64,000 nucleotides of DNA from Marivirga salinae (GTDB taxonomy: Bacteria; Bacteroidota; Bacteroidia; Cytophagales; Cyclobacteriaceae): NCBI RefSeq assembly GCF_030503855.1, contig NZ_CP129971.1, positions 255,501 to 319,500 of the forward strand, read 5' to 3'. Made by a program: the position numbers and the translations under genes. Below are positions 8,169-17,145 of this stretch, piece by piece; position 1 is the first letter of the stretch, and each line of letters starts with the position of its first letter. A model generated the notes under the pieces. It did not search any database. It was given only the letters and a program-made list of their open reading frames with translations, and was not told the DNA's origin.

Positions 8169-10064
8169 ATGAGTGATAGAATTCATACCCTCAGCGGGTA
8201 CATACACGAATACCAAAGAAGCGTGCATCAACCAGAGCAGTTTTGGTCGAGAATTGCCGATTCATTTCACTGGAAAAAAAGATGGGACAAAACGGTAGAA
8301 TGGAATTTTGAAGAGCCCAAAATTGAATGGTTTAAAGGTGCCCAATTAAATATTACGGAAAATATATTAGAGAAAAACCTTTTCACCATGGGCGATAAAC
8401 CCGCTATCATTTGGGAGCCTAATGAACCTGGGGATGAAAATCAAATCATCAGTTATCGTCAGCTTTATGAAAAAGTAAATCAATTCTCTAATGCTATGAA
8501 GGCAAAGGGAGTGAAAAAAGGCGATAGAGTCATTATATATATGCCTATGGTACCTGAAGCAGCCATAGCTATGTTGGCTTGTGCCAGAATTGGAGCAGTT
8601 CATTCTGTGGTTTTCGCAGGTTTTTCCTCCAATGCTTTAGCAGATAGAATTAATGATTGCCAAGCAAAAATGGTCTTAACATCAGACGGGAATTTCAGAG
8701 GTGCTAAATCAATTCCTGTGAAAGCCGTTGTAGATGAAGCTTTAGAAAAGACTAAAACCATAGAAAATGTTATCGTTTTTAAAAGAACTGGTGAAGAGGT
8801 TGAAATGAAATCAGGAAGGGATATCTGGTGGGAAGATGCCATTAAAGGTCAATCAACAGAATGTCCAGCTGAAACCATGGATGCTGAAGATATGCTTTTC
8901 ATTCTCTACACTTCTGGCTCAACTGGAAAGCCTAAAGGCGTAGTGCATACTTGCGGTGGTTATATGGTTTACACCAAATATTCATTTGAAAATGTATTCC
9001 AATATGACCAAGGAGATGTTTATTGGTGTACGGCTGATGTCGGATGGATTACAGGTCATTCCTATATTGTGTATGGACCACTTTTAGCAGGAGCTACAAC
9101 AGTTATGTTTGAAGGCATTCCTACCTATCCTGATGCAGGAAGATTTTGGGATGTTGTTGATAAATACAAAGTGAATCAGTTTTACACTGCCCCTACTGCT
9201 ATTCGAGCCTTACAAGCACATGGAACTGACCCTGTAGATAGTAGAGATTTGAGTTCATTAAAAGTTATTGGATCAGTTGGTGAGCCTATTAATGAAGAAG
9301 CCTGGCACTGGTATCATTCCCATGTGGGGAAAGGAAAATGCCCTGTAGTAGATACTTGGTGGCAAACCGAAACGGGTGGCATTATGATTTCTCCTTTAGC
9401 TGGCATTACTCCTACCAAACCTTCTTATGCTACGCTCCCACTTCCAGGTATTCAGCCAGTGATAGTGGATGCAGATGGAAATGAACTAAAGGGAAATTCA
9501 GTAGAAGGAAATCTATGCATGAAATTCCCTTGGCCGGGCATGCTGAGAACCACTTATGGCGACCATGAAAGATGTAAAAACACTTATTTCGCTACTTATA
9601 AAAATATGTATTTCACTGGCGATGGTGTGAAAAGAGATGAGGATGGTTATTACAGAATTTTAGGTAGAGTGGATGATGTGATCAATGTATCCGGACACAG
9701 AATGGGAACTGCTGAAGTGGAAAATGCCATTAATGAACATCCAAAAGTAATTGAATCGGCTGTAGTTGGTTATCCACACGAAGTAAAAGGACAGGGTATT
9801 TATGCTTATGTGATTTGTGATTTAGAAAATAGAACAGAAGAAAACCTAATCAATGAAATAAGTGAAACGGTTCGAAACATCATAGGAGCTATAGCCAAGC
9901 CAGATAAAATACAAGTAGTTTCAGGATTGCCAAAAACACGTTCTGGTAAAATAATGCGTAGAATATTGAGAAAAATTGCAGAAGGAGATACCAGCAATCT
10001 TGGCGATACTTCTACTTTATTAAATCCTGAAATAGTGGATGAAATTAAAGCGGGAGCTAAATAA
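8169..10064 (+). CDS. acs: Acetyl-CoA synthetase (AMP-forming)
   Basis: The 631-residue adenylate-forming enzyme activates acetate to acetyl-AMP and then acetyl-CoA. The AMP-binding loop YTSGSTGKPKG is near residue 255, WWQTETGG and the hinge region GRVDDVINVSGHR follow, and PKTRSGKIMRR at the C-terminus carries Lys594, the residue usually controlled by acetylation. Full length for Acs. It is a single-gene unit: a 177-bp gap separates it from coaE and a strong terminator follows it. Confidence 0.96.
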   Translation: MSDRIHTLSGYIHEYQRSVHQPEQFWSRIADSFHWKKRWDKTVEWNFEEPKIEWFKGAQLNITENILEKNLFTMGDKPAIIWEPNEPGDENQIISYRQLYEKVNQFSNAMKAKGVKKGDRVIIYMPMVPEAAIAMLACARIGAVHSVVFAGFSSNALADRINDCQAKMVLTSDGNFRGAKSIPVKAVVDEALEKTKTIENVIVFKRTGEEVEMKSGRDIWWEDAIKGQSTECPAETMDAEDMLFILYTSGSTGKPKGVVHTCGGYMVYTKYSFENVFQYDQGDVYWCTADVGWITGHSYIVYGPLLAGATTVMFEGIPTYPDAGRFWDVVDKYKVNQFYTAPTAIRALQAHGTDPVDSRDLSSLKVIGSVGEPINEEAWHWYHSHVGKGKCPVVDTWWQTETGGIMISPLAGITPTKPSYATLPLPGIQPVIVDADGNELKGNSVEGNLCMKFPWPGMLRTTYGDHERCKNTYFATYKNMYFTGDGVKRDEDGYYRILGRVDDVINVSGHRMGTAEVENAINEHPKVIESAVVGYPHEVKGQGIYAYVICDLENRTEENLINEISETVRNIIGAIAKPDKIQVVSGLPKTRSGKIMRRILRKIAEGDTSNLGDTSTLLNPEIVDEIKAGAK

Positions 10065-10070
10065 ATTACC

Positions 10071-10102
10071 AAACAGTTCCTGATGTTTCAGGAACTGTTT
10101 TT
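10071..10102 (+). terminator. Strong rho-independent terminator after acs
   Basis: A perfect 13-bp stem (10071-10083 paired with 10088-10100) with a four-base loop runs into a T-tract. It ends acs seven bases after its stop codon. Confidence 0.85.
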
Positions 10103-10168
10103 CAATTCAATACTGAAACCTACTTATTTTATACAAATAAAAGTAATTATTGTTATATTGGAGTTTAT

Positions 10169-12427
10169 ATGAAAACTCTATTCCCTCTATTCATATCTAT
10201 CATATTCTGCACAGCTTTATCAGCTCAAAATCCTGATAGTTTAGAAAAATTATTGTCAACCGAACTATCCAAAAACGAAAGACAAGAAATATTAATAGCA
10301 CTTTGTAAGACCTACCGAAATTCCAATCCAAATGCAATGAGGCTCTATGCCGAAGAGCTTATTATATTATCTGAAACTGACACATTAAGCAATAGTTATG
10401 CTTGGGGACAATATTATTTAGGCGACTACTTTTATTTAATTGATGATTTTGATAAAACTGAACAACACTTACTTTCGGCTTATGAGATTTTTCATAATAA
10501 CGAAAACAAGTTGGGCCAACTTGAATCCTCTACATCCTTAGCCAATATATATTTTTTAAGAGACCGGTATAAAACTGCCTTAAACTTTGCTGAATCTTCA
10601 CTAGATATGGCTTATGATCTGGAAAACAAAGCCCAACAAGCTAATCTATTAGCTTTAATCTGTGATATATATACTTATATGGAACGCTATAATTTAGCTA
10701 TCCAACACTGTATTCAATCCTTAAAAATAAAAGAGGAATTACAAATTACGCAAGGAAAGGAGATTACGCTCAATACAATTGGACTCATTTATCAAGAAAT
10801 GGGGACTTACGAAAAATCTAAGGATTATCTTTTAAAGGCATTGAAATTAGCAAAAGAAAATGGAGAACCTTACAATATTGCCACTACTCATAGTAATATT
10901 GGAAATTATTACCTGGCTATAGGGAAAATAGACAGTGCTTTATATAGCTTTAAAAATGCTATGGAAATAGATTCAGCAGCGGATGATAAAACCGGTTTAG
11001 CCTATTCCTTTTTTGATATTGGGAAAATATATCAAAGTAAAAATGTTTACAATGACGCATTACAATACTTTGAAAATGCAAAATCTCTATCGAAAGAACA
11101 AAATATGCCTGAATTAGAAGCTCGAATTGGACTGGAGACAGGAGATATTTATATTAATAAAGGTAATTATCAAAAGGCAATAATTGAATTAAAAAATAGC
11201 TCTACTATTGCTCAAAAAATCAATTCTTCCAGCATATTGAAAGATACTTACCAAAAATTATCGCGTTTATACGACAAAATGGGAGACAAAGATAATGCAT
11301 TGATTTACATGAAGTTATTCATGCTAGAATCAGAAAGAAAATTTAAGGAAGAAAACATTAGGGCTATTGCTGAAATTGAAGCTTTATACAATATTGAAAA
11401 AAAGGAAAAGGAAATAGGTCTATTACAGAGAGATAACAATATAAAAGAATTACAAGCAGAACAAAGAAGCTTTTTCATTATTGCACTTAGTGCAGGATTA
11501 TTCTTACTTATAATCTTAATCCTTATTCTTTACAATAGAAACAAACTGAAAACCAGGGCAAATCAAGCATTAAACGAACAGAATATTGCAATACAGGAAC
11601 AAAAAGAAGAAATAGAAACCCAGAAAGAAGAATTAACTGAAAAAGGAAATGCATTAGCTGATAAAAACCAGCAGATTACCGACAGCATCACATACGCCAA
11701 ACAAATTCAAGATTCTTTATTACCACAACTTCCAACAATCAAAGAAGTATTGCCTGATTCTTTCATCTTTTTAAAACCTCGTGACATTGTCAGCGGTGAT
11801 TTTTATTGGTTCACACGCATTGAAGATAAAATTGCTTTTGCTTTGGTTGATTGTACGGGTCATGGAGTCCCTGGAGCATTTATGACTGTTCTGGCAAATT
11901 CACTTTTAAATCAAATTGTAGTTGAAACAGGCATTACATCTCCTGATTTGATTGTTTCTTTACTCGACCAGAAAATACAGCAAAATTTACATCAACAACA
12001 ACTAGAAAATGCCAATACAGATGGTTTAGATATAAGTTTAGTAATGCTAGACAAAAAAAGAAAGAAGCTAGAATACACAGGTGCCAAAATTCCTCTTTAT
12101 ATATATCGAAAAAATAAAATTGAGGCAATAAAATCTGACAGGTTTAGTGTGGGTAGTACTCAACAGGAAAACAAAGTCTTCACAAAAAAGGAAATTGAAT
12201 ATGAAGCTGGCGATATAATCTATTTAAGCTCGGATGGTTATCAAGATCAATTTGGCGGCCCAAAAAATAAGAAATTTATGAAAAAGAATTTCCGAAATTT
12301 ACTCACAAAGATTGGTGGATTAAGTATGATCGAACAAAAGGATCAATTAGAAGATAATTTTATTCAATGGAGAGGAAGTAACCCACAAACAGATGACATA
12401 TTAGTAATTGGGCTTAAACTTACATAA
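10169..12427 (+). CDS. TPR sensor with transmembrane helix and SpoIIE-type PP2C phosphatase domain
   Basis: A signal peptide (residues 1-20, ending ALSAQ) is followed by TPR repeats (about 75-395), one transmembrane helix (about 435-456), a cytoplasmic coiled coil (465-500) and a SpoIIE/PP2C phosphatase domain (505-752). Metal-site motifs DIVSGDFYW (539-547) and DCTGHGVPGAFM (561-572) are intact, so activity is plausible. The layout places the TPR solenoid in the periplasm and the phosphatase in the cytoplasm. Such proteins usually dephosphorylate anti-sigma-factor antagonists, but no STAS or RsbW-like partner is adjacent. Its stop overlaps the start of a potassium channel gene (TAATG), so the two are probably translated together. 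Confidence 0.88.
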   Translation: MKTLFPLFISIIFCTALSAQNPDSLEKLLSTELSKNERQEILIALCKTYRNSNPNAMRLYAEELIILSETDTLSNSYAWGQYYLGDYFYLIDDFDKTEQHLLSAYEIFHNNENKLGQLESSTSLANIYFLRDRYKTALNFAESSLDMAYDLENKAQQANLLALICDIYTYMERYNLAIQHCIQSLKIKEELQITQGKEITLNTIGLIYQEMGTYEKSKDYLLKALKLAKENGEPYNIATTHSNIGNYYLAIGKIDSALYSFKNAMEIDSAADDKTGLAYSFFDIGKIYQSKNVYNDALQYFENAKSLSKEQNMPELEARIGLETGDIYINKGNYQKAIIELKNSSTIAQKINSSSILKDTYQKLSRLYDKMGDKDNALIYMKLFMLESERKFKEENIRAIAEIEALYNIEKKEKEIGLLQRDNNIKELQAEQRSFFIIALSAGLFLLIILILILYNRNKLKTRANQALNEQNIAIQEQKEEIETQKEELTEKGNALADKNQQITDSITYAKQIQDSLLPQLPTIKEVLPDSFIFLKPRDIVSGDFYWFTRIEDKIAFALVDCTGHGVPGAFMTVLANSLLNQIVVETGITSPDLIVSLLDQKIQQNLHQQQLENANTDGLDISLVMLDKKRKKLEYTGAKIPLYIYRKNKIEAIKSDRFSVGSTQQENKVFTKKEIEYEAGDIIYLSSDGYQDQFGGPKNKKFMKKNFRNLLTKIGGLSMIEQKDQLEDNFIQWRGSNPQTDDILVIGLKLT

Positions 12428-13482
12428 TGGATTTTAGAAGTTATAAAAGACTAATATATTACCTGTTAGCCTTTTTAGGAGTCTTCCTTTTTCTTGTATT
12501 TAACTTGCTTGAATTTGAGCTTCTTTCCGAGGAAGGGGAAATAGACACCCTATCGGATGCCTTTTGGTATTCTATTGTTACTTTAACCACAGTGGGGTAT
12601 GGTGACTTGGTTCCTACCTCAACCGGAGGCAGAGCTATTGGCTACGTACTGATTTTTTTAAGTTTAGGAGTTTACGGTTTACTGATAGGTCAAGTATCAT
12701 CAATTATTTCGAATATTAAGGAAAATAAGAAAATAGGAATGTACGGAACAGATTTCAAAAATCACATAGTAGTTATCGGTTGGACAAATTTTGGTAAAAC
12801 CGTGATTGATCAGCTCATTAAAGCTGGAAGAAAAGTAGCTATTGTCACTAAAAATAGAGAGAATATAGACCTATTAAAAGAGCTCTATCAAGAGAAGAAC
12901 TTATTTATACTATATAGTGATTATGAAAATTTCGAATTGCTTGAAAAAGTTAATATCAAAAAATCCAGTACAGTTTTTATAAATTTAGAAGACGATACAG
13001 AAAAATTAGTTTATATCCTGAATCTCAAAAAAGAATATGAAGGCTTAAATTATACCGTCACACTTGAAAACTCTAATCTGAAACAGACTTTTATGAGTGC
13101 TGGCGTGACTCATGCTATTTCTCGAAATGAAATTGCAAGCCAATTATTGGCTAGCTATATGTTTGAGCCAGACGTAGCATTATTTTCAGAAGAAATTTTA
13201 GCATTCCCTACTACTGATTCTGATTATGACATGAAACAATACAAGGTTTTAGAATCAAATCCTTATAATGGACAGCAATATGACAAAGCATTTTATGATT
13301 TAAAGAAAAATGAGAATGTTATATTATTAGGCTTGGTAAGAATTGATAATGGGGAAAGAATAGTCTATAAAAACCCGTCAGATAATTTCAATATAAAGGA
13401 AGGTGATTATTTACTTATGCTAATGAATCAAAAAACAGAAAAAAATATACGAAAAGTATTCCAATTACATGAAGGAGTTTAG
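12427..13482 (+). CDS. Two-TM potassium channel with RCK (TrkA-N/TrkA-C) domains
   Basis: Two transmembrane helices (about residues 9-29 and 70-92) flank a pore loop carrying the K+ selectivity filter TVGYGD (55-60). A cytoplasmic RCK domain begins near residue 112 with a nucleotide-binding GWTNFGKTV turn, and a TrkA-C-like domain follows (about 255-350). This is the architecture of MthK/KCh-type channels gated by ligands such as nucleotides or Ca2+. The start codon overlaps the stop of the preceding phosphatase gene by one base, which suggests a functional pair. It converges with a small gene and their stops overlap by four bases. Confidence 0.92.
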   Translation: MDFRSYKRLIYYLLAFLGVFLFLVFNLLEFELLSEEGEIDTLSDAFWYSIVTLTTVGYGDLVPTSTGGRAIGYVLIFLSLGVYGLLIGQVSSIISNIKENKKIGMYGTDFKNHIVVIGWTNFGKTVIDQLIKAGRKVAIVTKNRENIDLLKELYQEKNLFILYSDYENFELLEKVNIKKSSTVFINLEDDTEKLVYILNLKKEYEGLNYTVTLENSNLKQTFMSAGVTHAISRNEIASQLLASYMFEPDVALFSEEILAFPTTDSDYDMKQYKVLESNPYNGQQYDKAFYDLKKNENVILLGLVRIDNGERIVYKNPSDNFNIKEGDYLLMLMNQKTEKNIRKVFQLHEGV

Positions 13483-13685
13483 TCTTCCAATCCATAAAAT
13501 TCAAAATCTTTTCCTTTCCCGTATGCAGTAAGCTCGCTCAAATTAAATTCTTCCAGAGTGGTTAAGTCTTTACATACAAAATCTTTGTGACCTGTGGCTT
13601 TGGTTACTCTAAACTCATGCACCTCTCCATAATTAATTAAATAATAATCCTTTCCGACCCTTACTGTTTCTATTGAAATTGACAT
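13479..13685 (-). CDS. Small conserved-looking hypothetical protein
   Basis: A 68-residue acidic protein, no signal peptide or membrane segment, with alternating beta-strand-like stretches (DYYLINYGEVHEFRVTK). It begins at an ATG and ends inside the stop codon of the potassium channel gene. The family was not recognised. Composition and even codon use favour a real gene, but small size keeps confidence moderate. Confidence 0.6.
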   Translation of the reverse strand: MSISIETVRVGKDYYLINYGEVHEFRVTKATGHKDFVCKDLTTLEEFNLSELTAYGKGKDFEFYGLED

Positions 13686-13815
13686 TATTAAAACACTTAT
13701 AAATATTCAGTTCATTGAACTGGCAAAATTATATTAAGTTTCGATAATATTTAGGTAATGACTTAAAACAAGGACAATTTAATATCATCAACAATTCATT
13801 TTATATTTAATTCTA

Positions 13816-13888
13816 TCATTCTAATTGTTGATATCTTTCATCCATCGCATCTTGATAAGCAATTTTCAGAAGCTATACCCAATAACCA
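13816..13888 (-). pseudogene. Remnants of hipS 3' part and possible hipT tail
   Basis: Reading on past the stop of the hipS-like frame gives WLLGIASEN (13862-13888), the continuation expected in HipA N-terminal proteins after the FPxG turn. One frame over, codons from 13860 to the TGA at 13816-13818 give AYQDAMDERYQQLE, which resembles the last helix of a HipA kinase domain. If so, about 900 bp of toxin gene was deleted between the two. The hipT part is a weak inference from 14 residues. Confidence 0.35.
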
Positions 13889-14092
13889 TTATTCAGGAAA
13901 TACCCCTTCAAAAAATGGAAAGAGACTTTTTTCAGCATAAGGTTTATACGAAATAGGCATAGTAAAAGTGATAAATTCATTCGGATGATCTTTTACGTAT
14001 TGAGCCTCATATTGGAATACATATTCACCCTCATTGGTTTCAGTAATGATACCTGCCAAATGATCTTTATAAAATACTTTTCCTTGTCTCAT
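13889..14092 (-). pseudogene. Truncated HipA N-terminal (HipS-like) protein
   Basis: The 67-residue frame begins MRQGKVFYKDHLAGII and contains TMPISYKPY and LFPFFEGVFPE, the HipA N-terminal subdomain that exists as a separate protein (HipS) in tripartite HipBST modules. Normal HipS proteins run about 100-110 residues; this one stops at a TAA exactly where a glycine codon is expected, and homologous-looking sequence continues beyond the stop. Its ATG overlaps the stop of the upstream hipB-like frame (ATGA), as in working hipBS operons. No HipT kinase follows, so the module is dead or reduced. Confidence 0.7.
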
Positions 14093-14299
14093 TTATTCAG
14101 TTCTTTACTGTTTACAGGAGCCAACTCATGTCCAAACATGCGAAGAACCAGGTTAACCTTATCATGATTCATATTGGTTTTTCCTTGTTCTATTTTTCGG
14201 ATTACAGTCAGTGCAACTCCTGCACTTTCCGCAAATTCTTCTTGAGTAAGATTAACTTCTTTCCTCCGTTCTTTAACAAAGTCTGCTAAATTGCTTCAT
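14089..14299 (-). pseudogene. Frameshifted HipB-like XRE helix-turn-helix antitoxin
   Basis: From 14284 leftwards the frame reads ADFVKERRKEVNLTQEEF and continues through an XRE-type helix-turn-helix to a TGA at 14089-14091, closely matching HipB. The only fitting ATG (14297-14299) is in another frame. Removing one T from the run complementary to 14288-14290 would restore MKQLADFVKERRK. As written, the ATG frame ends after eight codons. The order hipB, hipS, with hipT missing, supports a decayed HipBST system. A sequencing error in the short homopolymer cannot be excluded for this frameshift alone. Confidence 0.7.
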
Positions 14300-14482
14300 T
14301 ATATGCATAAACATATAATTAAAGGCCAAGAAAAGTTAAATTGTATTTAAAAGGCATACAAAATCACAATATGAAGTATAATTTTTTTCTAATCAGGATA
14401 AAGACAGAACTGTAATTCTATAAAATTCCCAACTTTCAAAACTCACATCAACCCATTTTCTGATAACGAATGAAGACCCCAC

Positions 14483-16627
14483 CTATCTCCATTTCATTTC
14501 TCCAGGCCTATATTCCGCCTTTAAATTTTCTAAAATTTCATCTTGCGTAAAAAAGACTGGTTTAAGTTTACCTTGGGCATATAGTTCTGCCTGATCATCA
14601 TAATGATCTGATTCAGGGTGGTCACTTACACCATAAGGAATAATGGATTTGGCTTTTACCTGCTCTCCAAATTCAACTATAGAGACATAAGAATCGCCCG
14701 AGTGTGCTCTAATATTTAATCCTTTCAACCCTACGTCAGGTAAATGACCTTCAAAATCACCCGAGGATGCAAACATGATTCCTGTTATTGAAATCCCTCC
14801 GCTAATGGGATAACTGGTTTCAAGTGAATCAAAACTATATTGCTCAGGGTCTAGCGTGCGCTGGTGTCTGTAGATATCTCCCCATTTCACCTTCCACGAG
14901 CCTTTTTCATTTTCAAGTTTTTCTATGGCTTCTTCAAAAGCCACCAGGTTGTAGAATTTAGTACCTATTCTTCTCTGATGAAAGCGTTTGAAAGTCCAGA
15001 TATAAAATAAGGAAGTTTCCACAGACTCACTACTGCTATATTTATCCCAGGACTGTAGTAATTTCAAGGGTTCTTCAATTTTAGCAATTCTTTCTGGATC
15101 CTCTCTATTCACTTCAATCACTTCCTTCATTAAAGCTTGCAAATTTTCGTCTGCATTCTGGATATAGGTATCAAATTTAGCGGACTCAAGAGATGCAATT
15201 GTAGCATTTTGCATGCTATCCAACATCACCCTAGCTCTCCTGCCTCTATTCGTATTGATCTCATAATATTTCATATAATCCGGATAATCGTCTGGATTAG
15301 GATTTTCATTGGTGGTCGTTTCAAAAGGATCGTTGTTACAATTTTGGATATATCCACAATCAGGGTTTAAGAGCTGTGGCAATTCCTCTAAACTATGGTA
15401 GCCTTGCCATTGACTTTTCTTCAAGCTTCCATCCACGGGGCGTTGCCAATTTAAAGAAGTATCGCGCTTTGGTATGATGCCGTTATACAGATAGAATATA
15501 TTTCCTTGGTCATCTGCATAGGTAATATTATGTACAGAAAGTGAATTGAGGCGCAAAGCGTCTTTAAATGATTCAAGGTTCTCCGACAGAGCCATTTGGT
15601 AAAGTTGGTTGAGCATGCCGCCTTTCTCTAGTCCCGCCAGTTTTATACTAAGGGGCTTACCACTTTCAGATTCGGATAAAATTGGGCCGTGAATTGTTTT
15701 CCGGAAAGTTATTTTTTGATATGTAAAACCTGAATCAGTCTTAATCTTCATGCTATCCTGGTAAGATTCCACCTCTAAATATTCTTCTCCAAAGCTGTAA
15801 AGAGAAGAGTCCTCAGGGTGATCAAACTGAATTTCATAAGTATCGGCTACATCAGGGCGATTGACTGTCCAAGCCCAACCTAAATTTTCATTATGTCCCA
15901 TCACAGGAATAATTCCTGCGCCATAGCCAACCACTCCATAAAAATTCAAGCCTTCCTCACTTGTCAATTGTACTTCATAAGCTTCATTATAATTGAGGTG
16001 AGGATTAGTAACTAGTATAGCATTATTTGACTTGGTTTTCCCTTTACCTAAAGCAAAAGCATTTGATCCAATACTTTTAATATCATCCATCAAATATTCT
16101 ACAATCATATCATCATTCACACGCACTTGACCCAATCCAGCAAAGGCATTGTTTTTATATTCTGCCAAAATAAACCAAGGCTCAAAATGAGTCAGTAATC
16201 GAGGGCTTACTTCAGGATTGTTTTCGAGATAGTAATTTATGCCCATTGCATATGCATCACACAATTTTTTGATTTTTGGATCTAAAGATTTGTATTCTTC
16301 CTTTGAAAGCCGTTCAATTTCGAATGCTTTTATCCGAACGTCATTGCTTTTTCCAGCTTCGCCTTCAATTTCTGCTAATCTTCCAATCGACTGAATGAAT
16401 TTCAATTCAATTTTATGAAACTGATCTTCTGCACGGGCATAAGCAAAACCAAAAATGGTGCTTTCATCTGTTTCGCCTTTCACATGAGGGATTCCATAGA
16501 TATCTCTATAAATGGTAACTTCTTGAGCTAATTTTTCAGCTGTGGAAGGTGTTGAGTCTGTAGTGTTACAAGCAAAGCTTAAACACAATATGAAGCTGAA
16601 TAGTATGTAATTTATTTTTTTGTTCAT
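14483..16627 (-). CDS. Penicillin acylase family lipoprotein (N-terminal nucleophile amidase)
   Basis: The 714-residue precursor has a lipoprotein signal (LCLSFAC, Cys20), an alpha-chain region starting VTIYRDIYGIPHVKG, a spacer, and the autocatalytic nucleophile Ser188 in IGSNAFALG, where the beta chain would begin. The family includes penicillin G acylase, cephalosporin acylases and acyl-homoserine-lactone acylases, all cleaving amides after self-processing. Substrate specificity is not readable here; quorum quenching or peptide-amide hydrolysis are both possible. The lipid anchor implies an envelope location. It stands alone with a TATATTTG -7 element upstream. Confidence 0.9.
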   Translation of the reverse strand: MNKKINYILFSFILCLSFACNTTDSTPSTAEKLAQEVTIYRDIYGIPHVKGETDESTIFGFAYARAEDQFHKIELKFIQSIGRLAEIEGEAGKSNDVRIKAFEIERLSKEEYKSLDPKIKKLCDAYAMGINYYLENNPEVSPRLLTHFEPWFILAEYKNNAFAGLGQVRVNDDMIVEYLMDDIKSIGSNAFALGKGKTKSNNAILVTNPHLNYNEAYEVQLTSEEGLNFYGVVGYGAGIIPVMGHNENLGWAWTVNRPDVADTYEIQFDHPEDSSLYSFGEEYLEVESYQDSMKIKTDSGFTYQKITFRKTIHGPILSESESGKPLSIKLAGLEKGGMLNQLYQMALSENLESFKDALRLNSLSVHNITYADDQGNIFYLYNGIIPKRDTSLNWQRPVDGSLKKSQWQGYHSLEELPQLLNPDCGYIQNCNNDPFETTTNENPNPDDYPDYMKYYEINTNRGRRARVMLDSMQNATIASLESAKFDTYIQNADENLQALMKEVIEVNREDPERIAKIEEPLKLLQSWDKYSSSESVETSLFYIWTFKRFHQRRIGTKFYNLVAFEEAIEKLENEKGSWKVKWGDIYRHQRTLDPEQYSFDSLETSYPISGGISITGIMFASSGDFEGHLPDVGLKGLNIRAHSGDSYVSIVEFGEQVKAKSIIPYGVSDHPESDHYDDQAELYAQGKLKPVFFTQDEILENLKAEYRPGEMKWR

Positions 16628-16653
16628 GGATGTATTTCTGAGGATTTAATATT

Positions 16654-16661
16654 CAAATATA
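16654..16661 (-). promoter_or_regulatory. -7 element for penicillin acylase gene
   Basis: On the minus strand this reads TATATTTG, a full match to TAnnTTTG, 26 bases upstream of the start codon. No clear -33 TTG was found at the usual distance. Confidence 0.4.
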
Positions 16662-17106
16662 AGATTTGTAAAGGATTCTGAAATAATTACCAGTTTTCAA
16701 GTAATGTACAAACCTTAATGATTACAAAGAAAACTATTAATTTTAGTATCCAATAATGTGCTTAGTGTATTAATTTTATATTTCAATATTTTTGAAAAGA
16801 TCATTCTGTCTTTCAAATGTTAAGCCCTGTTATTCGGCTAAATCTATTTCAGCATTTTAAAAGACGAATTGTGATCCCATTTTCGCTCCTTGTAAATATC
16901 CAAATAATATGATTTCCAATCCGAAAACCTTTTAGAATTGATGTAAAGTGGTTTTTATTATTATTTTAGATATCAATTACAATGCAACAGTTGTGATAAC
17001 TATTAAACATATGCAATCTCCCTTCTTTTATATTAAAGCCACATTCATAATATAACCAATTAATTATTTTCAGACTTCCCTAGTGTCTACATAATTTCCT
17101 GAATGA

Positions 17107-17138
17107 TAAAAACCAACTTACTCATATATTTTGTTGGT
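17107..17138 (-). terminator. Terminator of the M28 peptidase gene
   Basis: On the minus strand ACCAAC (17133-17138) pairs with GTTGGT (17112-17117) across a 15-base loop and runs into five T residues. It lies eight bases after the peptidase stop codon. Confidence 0.5.
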
Positions 17139-17145
17139 CATTTTT

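Larger units (their letters stand above)
16628..17145. other. 518-bp intergenic region
   Basis: AT-rich sequence without a convincing coding frame or RNA gene. It holds a -7-like TATATTTG (complement of 16654-16661) for the penicillin acylase gene and, at its far end, the terminator of the M28 peptidase gene. Confidence 0.5.
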
